From Calonectria ilicicola (lineage: Eukaryota > Ascomycota > Sordariomycetes > Hypocreales > Nectriaceae): DNA of 64,000 bases. Where the stretch lies: positions 5,952,001 through 6,016,000 of the forward strand of contig CP085829.1 in the NCBI GenBank assembly GCA_020809705.1, in the 5' to 3' direction. The notes under the pieces are model-generated. The model saw nothing but the letters and a program-made list of their open reading frames with translations, did no database searches and had not been told where the DNA came from. Every line of letters starts with the position of its first letter. Position 1 is the first letter of the stretch. Made by a program: the position numbers and the translations under genes. Shown in pieces: positions 35,841-46,140 of the stretch.

Positions 35841-37741
35841 ATGTCATCGCTTGACCAGTCTCCCAAGCGGGCAACAAATATCATTGCTCAACAAAACAAA
35901 GAGGTTCAAGAGCTGTTGCCGTTCGCCGATACAACTGATTTCAAGAACGCATCATACGGCCTTATTAAAGAAGTCCAGCCCCCTGCCAAAATTCTCAATC
36001 GCAAAAATGAGGTTGTATGGGACAATGAGAGCTATCAGTTTCTCGAAGAGGAAGCACCGGAAACAGCGAACCCAAGCCTTTGGCGTCAGTCGCAGCTTAC
36101 CGCTAAGTGTGGCCTCTTCTGCGTTACAGAGAGCATCTATCAAGTACGGGGTCTAGACTTGTCCAATACAACCTTCGTTGAAAGTGAGACCGGAGTCATC
36201 GTCATTGACACTCTGACGTGTACCGAGACAGCTAAAGCTGCGCTTCGACTCTATCAAGATTTCCGTCCCAATAGGTCGATCAAGGCTATAATCTATACAC
36301 ACTCCCATGTCGACCATTTTGGTGGCGTTAAAGGTATGGTTACAGAGAAACAAGTCCAATCTGGGGAGGTTAAAATCTTTGCCCCGGAGGGATTCATGGA
36401 GCATGCAGTATCTGAAAACGTGTATGCGGGGACTGCAATGGCACGTCGCGCGGTCTACATGTATGGATCAGCTCTTCCCAAGGGCCCGAGAGGCCAGATT
36501 GGTGTTGGACTGGGGCAGACAACTCCAACCGGAACGGTCTCACTTATATCTCCAACGCACACGATTACAAAGGACCATCGCGTCGCGGTTGTTGACGGTC
36601 TTCTAATTGAGTTCCAACTCGCGCCCAACACTGAAGCTCCCGCGGAGATGTTGGTTTACTTTCCCAAGCTAAGAGCCTTGTGCACAGCCGAGGACGCAAC
36701 CCACACTTACCATAATTTGGTGACTTGAGAGGAGCCCAGGTACGAGACTCACATGGTTGGTCTCGGTGTCTCACGGAAACAATTTCGCGCTATGGTTTTA
36801 GGACAGACGTCCTCTTTGCCTCCCATCACTGGCCGACGTGGGGAACCAAGGAAGTTTGCGAGTTCCTCACCCAGCAGCGCGATCTCTATGCATACGTGCA
36901 CGACCAGACGCTGCGCATGATGAACCAAGGACTGACTGGCATAGAAATCGCCGAGCGCATGGTTCTACCGCCAGCCCTTCGCCGAGCATGGCACGCCCGC
37001 GGCTACTATGGCACCATCAGCCACAATGTCAAAGCTGTCTACCAGCGTTACATGGGCTGGTTCGATGGGAACCCAGCTCACCTGTGGGAGCATCCTCCTG
37101 TAGAGAAGGCTAGGCGTCACGTCAAACTCGCTGGCGGCATTGATAAAATTATTGACCATGCCAAAACGGCGTTTCAGGACGGCGACTTCCGCTGGGCTGC
37201 CGAGCTTCTGAATCATGCTGTCTTTGCCCATCCGAAAAACCAAGAGGCCCGGAAATGGCTGGCTGACACGTATGAGCAATTGGGATACGGCTCCGAGAGT
37301 GGCCCTTGGCGCAACTTTTACATATCAAGAGCTACCAAGTTGCGTGAAGGCAACTTTTCAAGCGTAGCTAATTCCTCGGTCGACGTGATTATGCAGCTTG
37401 AACCTACCATGGTGTTTGACTCACTTGTTGTTCAGATAAACGGCCCAGATGCTTGGCATCAAGAGATCAGCATTGAAATAGTTCTCCTTGGCGAGGAGGA
37501 TGTCCATTTCCATGTTTGGCTCTCCAACGGGACGCTTGTGTATCGGCGCATTTGCTCCATTGAAGCCGACGTCAAGATCTCTACAACAACCGAAAAGTTA
37601 CCATTACTTCTTGTGACTAAACTGAATGTCAAGGCTCTCGAGAAGGCGGGTATGGAAATTGAGGGCGATAAATCGGCAATTGACCGTCTAAGCAAACTTT
37701 TGGACCCAAGTGATCCAAACTTCAACATTGTCACCCCATAA
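35841..37741 (+). pseudogene. BDS1/SdsA-type alkylsulfatase with one-base frame break
   Basis: Metallo-beta-lactamase-fold alkyl/aryl sulfatase (type III; yeast Bds1 and Pseudomonas SdsA1 are relatives), which hydrolyses sulfate esters such as SDS. The first frame (35841-36728, 295 aa) carries the zinc motif THSHVDHFGG at about 153-162 and CTAEDATHTYHN. It stops at TGA 36726. The next frame continues at once from 36725: LRGAQVRDSHGW, then DVLFASHHWPTWGTKEV, the dimerisation region (LTGIEIAERMVLP) and the SCP2-like C-terminus to 37741. The junction of LVT and LRGAQ is exactly as expected if one T were missing near 36725. Together about 633 aa, the full family length. No intron explains it. No signal peptide. 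Either a pseudogene or an indel in the assembly. Confidence 0.85.
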
Positions 37742-38529
37742 TACCATTTGTTAAATAGTAGCCAATATCAAATCTCAAATTTCCAACAGCATCCTTTCAG
37801 AGTTCTCCTTTTCTGGCAATATTTCCTGAACTCCTTAAACATTCATGTATTTGGAAGTTGTGTTACTTTTTCTTCCAAGTATTCAAAAGCAACAGATATA
37901 AAGAAAGATAAACCAAACTATTGACATTGTTCCCTCATCATTAGTCTGCTGTTATTGAGTTAAAAGCTATAGAACTTTGGAGAAACTTGCGATTTAACTG
38001 AATATAGTAAGCCATCAGGAGTAATTATAAATACGGGATTTATATTCAATCCTATTTGTTGTTCTTGTCACCAATGAAAACAAGAAAACTTCTCACGTTA
38101 GGGGTGGTTGTCACATAAGGGCCCCGCGGGCCCTTTCAACCTAGCTCTTTCACCCTTCAACGCACATCAATACGATCCATTTCCCTGCTATAACAACTTT
38201 CCGGCCCTTAGTACCTTCTAAGGCTTCTGGCCATCGCCACTTTTATCATATCGCACATGCAGTGTCTTTCATATAGTTATTTTCTTCCTTTTAGGAAAGG
38301 AAGATGCCGACAAGGTCACGGGACCTAAAGGCACGCCTCATGATAGACTTTCACATCGATTGGTACAATCGCCCTTGTGCCAACTCTGAAGCCTAAAGGC
38401 AACACAAGATGAAAACCTTGATAGATGGAACCCTCGTACAATAAAAGGAAGAATTTTCTCTCTCAAACAACCCTCTCTCAAACACACACCAAACAGACCC
38501 TCTCAAAAACACATGCACGCACAACCAAG
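37742..38529. other. AT-rich flank of a relic ORF
   Basis: Contains a GC-rich palindrome at 38117-38135 and a C/A-rich repeat of CTCTCAAACA type at 38459-38512 just before the relic ATG. It looks like the leader of a mobile or repeated element, but no terminal repeat is proven. Confidence 0.35.
38117..38135. repeat. Perfect GC-rich palindrome, 8-bp arms
   Basis: AAGGGCCC, loop CGC, GGGCCCTT: perfect inverted arms in an AT-rich flank about 400 bp before the relic ORF. It could form a hairpin; function unknown. Confidence 0.7.
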
Positions 38530-38955
38530 ATGTTTAAACGATGCATCATCTACGAGGGCGATAGCCCTCTAGAAACGGAATCCACGGCTCGATACATCTA
38601 TCGAGAAATCTAAGCTAACAACATCAAGCTGGATACAAAGGATCGAAAACTAGAAAAATTCCAGAAAGAAGCAATAAAGGCACAAAAGTAAGATAACATA
38701 GAGGATCAGACCAGAATCAAGCTGATCCTTTAGGAATGCGAACTCCTTCTTAAAAAGGAGAATCTTTCGAATGAGGATAAGACCTTTATCCAAAAGCAAC
38801 AACGGATGATAAAACCAATACTAAGGTATTTTAATATACCTAAATATAAAAGACCTTCCTTTAAGGAGAATCAAGAGAGATTTTTGGAGGAAATAAAGAA
38901 TGAGGGTTTTATGTGGATTGATATGTTGAATCGAACAGTCATAAATACAGCATAG
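38530..38955 (+). pseudogene. Relic ORF of a lysine-rich protein with in-frame stops
   Basis: From the ATG at 38530 (MFKRCIIYEGDSPLETEST) one frame continues to a TAG at 38953 and is broken at TAA 38611, TAA 38689 and TAG 38731. Between the stops it reads as a charged helical protein (LDTKDRKLEKFQKEAIKAQK; KTFIQKQQRMIKPILRYF; RFLEEIKNEGFMWIDMLNR). There is no frameshift. I do not recognise the family; Lys/Glu-rich helical proteins of this size occur in mobile elements, but this is only a guess. Upstream are a CTCTCAAACA-type repeat and a GC palindrome. Probably a decayed element-borne gene. Confidence 0.45.
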
Positions 38956-39061
38956 TGGAAGGAAAAAGGCAGGAAAGGTAGAATAGGAAATGCAAACAAC
39001 GGTTCAATCAAACAACTAACAGGATACGAGCAGTGGCACATGCAGTGTTTTGTGAGAATAT
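38956..39061. other. Short spacer before the NLR gene end
   Basis: About 100 bp with the 3' flank of the NLR gene (minus strand). Nothing else. Confidence 0.4.
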
Positions 39062-42000
39062 TTATGATTTCACACTGTCGCTGCTGACACTCCCCAAGAA
39101 TTCAATCAACTTGAAGGTTTTTGGATTTGATGGGCCGAGAGCAGTTCTGACGTCTCTAACCACTTCATGTAGCAAAGCCCGTGCCTTGGTTGACTCGCCG
39201 ATCTCCAGGAAGAGTTGTGCCAACAGTGCCTTGGCACGAATGACTATCGGATGATGCCCACTTACGCTGGCTAAGAGCAATGCGATGGCATTGTCCAATT
39301 GCTTAATGCGATCTGGAAGTGAGCTGCCATAAGGCGATGGAATGCTGGCAGAGCACACATCAAGAGCTAGTCTTCGCGGGTTTGAAGGCTGCAGTCGTTC
39401 GTTTGCAGATGAAACTGCAGGACGCAAAATCTCACTCGCCTTCTGAAGCTGACCAAGTTGTACTAATGAATCCACGAGAGCTGTCCTAGTTTGTATGTGT
39501 ATCATGAAATTTTCCGGATAATGTTTCAGTTGTGTCGACAAAACAGATTCCAGCATTTTGATAGCTTCGTTGAAGTTGCCTTGTTGGTGAAATAGGATCC
39601 CCAGTTCTAGCTGCTGATCCACAACTGAAAACGAATGTGGACCATATAGTCTGACTTCTGATTTGTAAGCTTGATCCAAACATTCAAATGACTCACTATA
39701 GCGTCCCATCTCGCGATGAAGAACACCAATGTTGAAGAGTGTGCGTAACTGGGTTGTTTCATTGGAACTGCTGAAGCCCAGTTTATCTTGGCCGTACCAT
39801 GCGATATCAAGAAGTCTTTTAGATTCCTCATAATTGCCTAAAAAGCAATGTATGCGACCGAGTGCATTCGCAGTCTGAAGAGAAATCGGATGGTCTGAAC
39901 CGTAAAACTTTTGTCGACCTTGGTACACTTCTGAGAAGACATCCATCGCCTCTTTCCACCTCCCTAATTCTTGAAGGACAATCGCGCGGCTATATTTGAC
40001 AGATAATAAGCCTACCAAATGCTCACTGTCGCTAGTTGCGTCATTTAGTGCTTTATCGATGAGCTCTAGACCTTTACTCGGGGGGCCCAGCTGTCGATAG
40101 ACTAAGGAAAGTAATGATGCTGCCTCTCGCCCATGCCTACCAATTATCCCCAGCTCATTTGTGTCGTTTTTTATCACTTTCATAAGAATGGTTTTCGATT
40201 TTTCGTATTTATAGACGCGGAAGTTGTTGGTCCCGAGCTGTGTCTGCGCCGCGAGGGTGTCTGGATGTCGCGGTCCGACCAAGTCCGTGAGAGCAACTTC
40301 TGCTTCGCACAAAAAGCTCTCACTCTCTTTATATGTCGAAGTGTAGTAAAGAATCTCCGCCAATTTACGCTTGGTATTAGGGATTAGATCCTTTCGTGAA
40401 GTTGGAGCTTTAGATCCAAGAATGGACCTAAAAGCATCCTCAGCCTCTTTCAGTCGCCCCAAGTCCAGGAAGAACACCCCAAAGTAGAAAAGTGCAACCT
40501 TAGTAATATCACTCTGTAGAATTTCCTGGAAAGTCTCATTTGTAGCGTCGGATTTTATAAGCTTCATGCAAGCATCCGCGTGTGGCACGAGTCTTGGCTG
40601 GGTGTTCCAAAATTCTTTATTGAGAGGAGTTCGATAGATGCGCTCCAATGCTTGACCTATGGTGATGAAGGCGTGGATAAGTTTTTTCCTTCTTTCTAGG
40701 GGATCTAAGAAGTCTCGTCCCCAGGAATGAACCAACGGATGAAGATACACAGTCCCAGGCTGCTTGCCACGCTTTGCCAGGGACACAGACATTATCTTTC
40801 CGAAAGCGGACTTGAGCTTCAACTCATCTTGGCACAAAAGAGTTAACCAAGAGAATTCCGGGGATGAAGGTCGCTCCATTGGTGCATATCCGTTGCTGAA
40901 TTGTGTAACTGAAGGAAGAAGGAAAAGCCCTTCCCATGTTGATGCGTGATGAAAGAATGTCAATAAAAGGAGCAATTCAGATGCAGCTTTGTCAAAACTT
41001 TGAAGGCGATTAAATGAAATTTCCCAAGTAGCAAAGATTGAAGCACGGCTATTTGTCAATTTTGTGTCGCGGAGCAGCCGAAAACGGTATTTTTGAAGAA
41101 GCGGAAGGTATTCATCAAGTTGAAGCCTCGCCTCATTGATGTAAAACGCAGCCTGTTCAAGAGCCAAAGGAATGCAGCCAAGAGTTCCAGCGATTTTCTT
41201 GGCGCAAATGTGATCTATTTTCGTTAGCTACTAGCGCTCTAGTGAAAAGAAAGGCAAGATAGAAAGTCACCTTCAAATGTCTGCAACCGTAGAGGAGAGC
41301 TATTGAGCAAGATTTCGATAGCTGAATCATCTGTCACCTCGTCGACCTCTAGTGAATCTCCTAAATAGGTAGTTGCGGTAAGGCGGGTCGTGATTATAAT
41401 TTTGCCTTTGGTGTTTTTTGGTATGAATTGTGAAACGGGGTAGTCATCGAGTTCGTCAACATTGTCCATAATCATCAACCACGGCAAGTTGTGGGTACTG
41501 GTACTGGAATCCAAAAATGCAACAACGGCCTCAGTGACTTTAGAGAGTGAGGCATCATCAGGGCGAGCTTGCCTAGATAACTGCATCTTCTCACTTTGCG
41601 GAAGGACTTCCATAAACTTCTGAAGAACATCACTATCCCCACTTTGTTTTCCTGCATCCAAATATCGTTGCGCTATGGTTCTGAACGATAACTGCGCCGT
41701 TCTTCGGCTTGATCCATCGATCCAAAGAACCGCAGAGAACTTGTTCCTGTGTTGGGTGGCATATTTGAGACTTAGTTGTGTTTTGCCAATACCTCCAAGC
41801 CCATAAAGCACAAGAACCTTTGCTTGAGATGATTCAATGAATGTTTTGGGAAACAATTTCTCATGTATCGTCGCCAAAAGGTGGGACCTGCCAACGAACC
41901 TTGGGTTCTGTTCCACTGGGAGAGAAAAAGGGAGCTGCAAGAGCAACTTAGGTGATGTAGTAGACGGACCTATTGTATCATTCAAGTTTCAACTTCGCTC

Positions 42001-43184
42001 AACATCAACTGGTAGATATGTGTAGCTTACCACCACTGCTAAGCCTATCAGGAGAACTCATGTGATTCTGCCTCTTTCCGAAAGCACCAGAGCGTTCTAT
42101 TAACATTTTAATATTCGATACAACGATCATATAATCTGGTTCCAGGCGATTTGAAAATCGCACTAGGTGGTTGTGGTTTCGGGTGAGTGCTATATCAGCG
42201 CTGTTGGCGAAGCCAGGAAGTGTAGCCGATTGCTTTGGTACAATCTGTCCAATGGTGTGTAAACAAGATATAACCTCCAATGCTCGGTGATTTAAACCAT
42301 TCAGATGATACATACAAGTATCTTTTGTCCAAAAGCCACTGGGGTTTTGTATGTCTCATAGAAGCATGCCAGATGAAGCTCAGAGCCGATGCCGTTAAAC
42401 TGCGAAATTTGCATCTGGAGCCACTCCGAATTTACTCTCAAGTGTCGAATCGTAGAAGTATTGGTTTTTAAAAATAATGTGCCTATTTTCAGAAGCCATG
42501 TACCCCATGAAGCAGCGTAGCTTCCTGTATGTGGAGTACCAAAGAATGCGATGCCATAGGTAAATAACCTAATGCTCCGAAGATTTGAGTTGAGGTTCGA
42601 ATGGATCAACGCCTTTGCAAGTATTGTGAGAAAATTAGAACCAATTAACTGCATACTATAGAACTAACAGTCTTGACCAGAATCCCTCCTAGGCTATGCG
42701 CCAAAAAGATTATCGGCCGAGCCTCCGTCTAGAATTCACATTGTGAGTTTGGAGGGAGCGATGTGTGATGGGGTGTCTTGCCTTGGTGGTTTTCCGGAAT
42801 GCACATAGCTGCTGGAAAAAATCTACAGCATGGTCGTGGAGATACTGAACGCTAAAATTGGCCGAACCGTGAGTGCGAACGTCGTAGCCGTAAGTGAGAA
42901 TTCTCGCTTGGGGGATGTCGCTTGGGAGCAGATCACAAAGCCAGTTCACATTGGATGAAGTCGTCCAGGTTCGTTCTCGGTGTCCGTTGAGGCCATGCAC
43001 TGCAACCAGACTGCATAAAAATATTATTAGACATTATAGAAGGACATATACCTTGGAAAGGACATATTTACTCGACCACAGGACTGGTTCCAGGAGCCAA
43101 GATTTTGAGACCCAGCTCGTCTCTTCGTGGTGCAAGCTTGGATAAATCAGAACGCAGAGATGTCTGGGTTCGCCCGAAAGTCAT
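39062..43184 (-). CDS. NLR-type protein: alpha/beta hydrolase, NB-ARC, TPR
   Basis: Fungal STAND/NLR protein, 1254 aa, of the class used in non-self recognition and programmed cell death. Seven exons: 43184-43072, 43010-42782, 42728-42669, 42612-42316, 42244-42031, 41969-41271, 41214-39062; all phases join. The N-terminus is a SesB-type alpha/beta hydrolase: VAVHGLNGHRERTW (about 40) and the nucleophile elbow LAHSLGG with Ser126, then FFGTPHTGS. NB-ARC follows: P-loop GLGGIGKT at 361-368, Walker-B-like WLMIMDNVDE, sensor IIITTRL, and GIxxALE-like IPLALEQAAFYI. The C-terminus is a run of diverged TPRs (for example LQELGRWKEAMDVFSEVY; LHREMGRYSESFECLDQAY). Intron 2 has a GC donor. No effector-type HET domain is adjacent. 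Start is the only ATG that joins to the hydrolase. Confidence 0.88.
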
Positions 43185-44069
43185 GGCTTCTTTTTCGGCA
43201 CTTTATTTAAAGTGCATTTGATAAATAGGTAAGGTGAAACGTAAATTAAGAAGTCAGAAGTGTATTTGCAAACGGAGGCATTGGCCAGGTTCCAGGCAGC
43301 TAGAGACCAGATGCCTAATTTAGCTTACGTTGTTGCATGGTATGGATCAATTGGATGGTGTTGCATCGTGGATAACGAGAGGCCTTCCAGTTAAAATGCA
43401 TGGCTTCGGGTGGCTTAGTTCGCCCGAAATGAACATCCAATAGCCATTGACAATTTAGTGGACTAAATTTTAGAATCGTTTGCCGTGTCCGTATAAGATG
43501 TGTCTGCCAGTGCTGCGCCTAACATCATAACACATTTGTTTTTGCGTGTGGTGTTATGGTATAATTGGTAGAGGCTGTGTCGGGGATATTGAGCCATGTT
43601 CTCGGCTTGGCGATGGCGATATCATGCCTCAATACAGTGCGAAGTTCCTCCTTGGTGCAAATTGGAAGAACGTTGCTTAGTGCCAAGATTAGGAATGATA
43701 ATTTAAACGACAAATAATAATAAATAAAAATAAATAAATAAATAAAATTACTCTAGTTGTCCAACGGCGAGGACGTTCAAACCCACGCCCAACCCCCATT
43801 CGAACTTTACTCGACAGACAACACTACCCCATCGCGTGGTGGGCGGGATCACGACTATGAGAGGGGCATGGGTTGGCTGCGGTCAGACTGGCATAGTTCG
43901 ATGCCATCCTTTAAATCATACCTCATAGGGGATTAAGTTTATTGTTTCTTGGTTCCCTCTTCATCGCCACCCTCGTCCATCGCGCCAGTGGCAATTGTTT
44001 TTTTTTTCTTCGTCATACCATCGGCATCCAGCTCGTTCTCAGCGCGATTTTCAAAACACAACCTCCTCA
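43185..44069. other. Intergenic, no gene seen
   Basis: About 885 bp. Contains a TAAATAAA-type microsatellite near 43717-43746. A minus-strand frame at 43525-43713 looks signal-peptide-like but begins without ATG and is not called. Confidence 0.45.
43717..43746. repeat. TAAA/AATA microsatellite
   Basis: Imperfect AATAAATAAA-type tract of about 30 bp in the spacer between the NLR gene and the broken F-box gene. Confidence 0.7.
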
Positions 44070-44713
44070 ATGTCTATCTGCAGCATATCAACACTCATCG
44101 CCAGGCGCCCAAGACGAGACTGTTGCTCTGTCTCCTTTGTCATTCCACCAGAAGTAAGCGCGCCAGCACCACATCCGAGTTTAGCGGACTAATCTAACGA
44201 ATATGCTGATAGCTTCTAACCGTGGCACCAAAGCATTCTTCGCGTCTTGTTTGCCTACCATCCGAATTGCTTGTCCAGATCTTCTCGCACACCATCAATC
44301 CCTCGGATCAAGTCTGCCTGGCCCTTAGCTGTAGGCGCCTTCTCCAGGTCTCTTCATTACTCAACTTGAAGGTACCGTCCGCAGCGAAGCATAGATCCGC
44401 GACCTCGCGACCCCGTCGTGAAATTTGCCTGCTGCTGGGAAGGCTGCCCCCCATAAATGCGCGTGGGACACCAAGGCGAGGATTAGCGCTTTGCTACGAT
44501 TGTTTAAAGTAACGACCCACCAAGAACAGTCACTGGATAAGAGAAAGGGAGAAGCTTGTTTTATTGAAGTCGGGTACACCTTCGCGGCAGGATTGGGATG
44601 GCATAGTATTGAGGTGGACACGCAGGTACTGGTTTCAATGCCCTGCCTGTTTGGTCAAAAACCCGAGGGAGTATCTGAAGTGGGCCGGCAAATTTCCGCT
44701 GGCTCCTTGGTGA
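44070..44713 (+). pseudogene. Broken F-box protein gene
   Basis: From 44222 the frame has a typical short fungal F-box (CLPSELLVQIFSHTINPSDQV, LALSCRRLL), then a Cys/Trp-rich C-terminal module: ALCYDCLK, a TAA at 44510-44512, then in the same frame RPTKNSHWIREREKL, WFQCPACLVKNPREYLKW and a TGA at 44711. The pattern Cx2Cx(n)RPxxxxxW...CPxC is common in fungal F-box proteins, so the TAA is a premature stop. The codon at the natural F-box start is GTG, not ATG. An upstream exon 44070-44153 (MSICSISTLIARRPRRD) with an intron 44154-44212 (GTAAGC..ATAG) would join in frame and supply an ATG, but is unproven. Length about 164 codons or 192 with the extension. Confidence 0.55.
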
Positions 44714-45391
44714 ACTATCTACGAATTCAAAGCATCTAAGAAGATTTCAACGCGACTTAGATAGATTTGATCAGCAATTCTTGGGTAGATTGCACAGTAG
44801 CAGCCAATTCAAACCCAAATTTAAGGATTCACATGGTATTTACTCTTGAACTAGCCCGACCGCTACTTGAACTTGGTCGCGTGGGTCAAGTCCAACCCAG
44901 TCTCTAAGCACATGGAAAACTTCCGATAGGCACAGGCGCCATTCAAGTCCTGGAGCTTTACCATATTCATGATAAATTCGGAATGACTCGTAAGTGTCCA
45001 TGGTACTGACAGAAGAGAGAATGCCCTCCTCTGATGAAAACGTCTGCCAGTCATTGACATGGCAACAATTAAGTGAAATCTGAGAACAGTCAGTTGGACT
45101 CAGCAAAGGCACACAATCGGAATTTATTCGAGAAGCCACCAGGTTTCCAAAATAAAAATAGAATTCGACATTCACCAAAGATTAGTAGGCACCCAAGTCT
45201 TTTAACGCCTTTATATGAGATTACGCACACCCCACAAGCGTATGGGGCACAACCAAAGGTATGAAATCCATAGTTCAAGCCTCATTATGCCAGGGTCTAT
45301 AAGAAACCGATTGGGCCCGCCTTTTAAATAACTTCTCTTTTTACCCCAGTCTCTGTTTCCCAATCTTAGGATTATCCCAACAAGATACACG
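44714..45391. other. Intergenic, no gene seen
   Basis: About 680 bp. Short minus-strand frames (44840-45178) lack a domain. Confidence 0.4.
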
Positions 45392-45727
45392 ATGCGGGTC
45401 ACACTAAGGACTACCGTCCAAACGGCTATTCTAACTTCCTCAGTAGCGTCCAGCGCTGCAGGAAGACTTTACAAGCCAAAAGCCCCCCTAGCCCTCAACT
45501 CGGACACCAGTTCCACTACCGAATCGTCTACTTCGACTACAGACTTCACTACCATTAAAGATACAATCATGGCGACAATAATCACGACTGTCACCTCCAT
45601 CACGGACACAACCACGACCCCTACGGATGATACAAGTACCACCTGCACTGAATTAGATATGCTGCGGAGACTTCCTTCACGTGTTCCGGAAGTGTTTGCA
45701 CAGCACCATGGAATTTGTGCTGACTAA
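45392..45727 (+). CDS. Small Ser/Thr-rich hypothetical protein
   Basis: 111 aa with an ATG at 45392. The N-terminus has a weak signal-like stretch (TVQTAILTSSVASSAAG). The middle is mucin-like: SSTTESSTSTTDFTT and TTVTSITDTTTTPTDDTSTT, as in O-glycosylated wall or secreted proteins. The end (LRRLPSRVPEVFAQHHG) has no known motif. It could be a small secreted protein, or a fragment of a longer mucin-like gene, or a chance frame; composition supports coding only modestly. Not recognised. Confidence 0.35.
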   Translation: MRVTLRTTVQTAILTSSVASSAAGRLYKPKAPLALNSDTSSTTESSTSTTDFTTIKDTIMATIITTVTSITDTTTTPTDDTSTTCTELDMLRRLPSRVPEVFAQHHGICAD

Positions 45728-46140
45728 ATTTACGACATCGACCGTCTAAATCTGTGTCGCAGTCAAGCTTATTACTGCGGATCTAGGGTTTGTGCCTTGT
45801 GATTTATGGGGCGGTAGAGGGTGCACTGGTTTGTTCTGACATCCTGGCGCCAATTTTTCACAACCTCTCGGTGCTACGGCAGTAACAATCCCGGCACATG
45901 AGAGTAATGTAATGGGGATAGGTGGTGCTCATAATTTTGATTCTTGTGTGTCTCAGATCTATAACTTTTTTAAAATCATGGAAAGAGATAAGTTTTCCCC
46001 TAAATCTTTTGGTGGCAAGTGATGGAGGCGTATTAAATTCCATAATTTCGTCTTATTCGTGAAAGCGCTCACTTGCCTTTGATGTCTTGGAATTGTCTAT
46101 ACGCATGAAGTGATTTTAATTGTATTTCCCTTGATAAATT
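45728..46140. other. Intergenic, no gene seen
   Basis: 413 bp between the Ser/Thr-rich frame (plus) and the end of the ankyrin gene (minus). Nothing supported. Confidence 0.45.

Noticed and set aside
36720..36730. Programmed frameshift in the sulfatase gene
   Set aside because: No slippery heptamer or downstream structure is visible and relatives are not known to use one; a deletion or assembly indel is simpler.
43540..43640. tRNA-like stretch near TGGTATAATTGGTAGAGG
   Set aside because: No matching acceptor stem or T-arm GTTCRA box at the right distance.
43525..43713. Small secreted-looking frame on the minus strand
   Set aside because: Begins with TTG and no ATG precedes it; no intron to an upstream ATG found.
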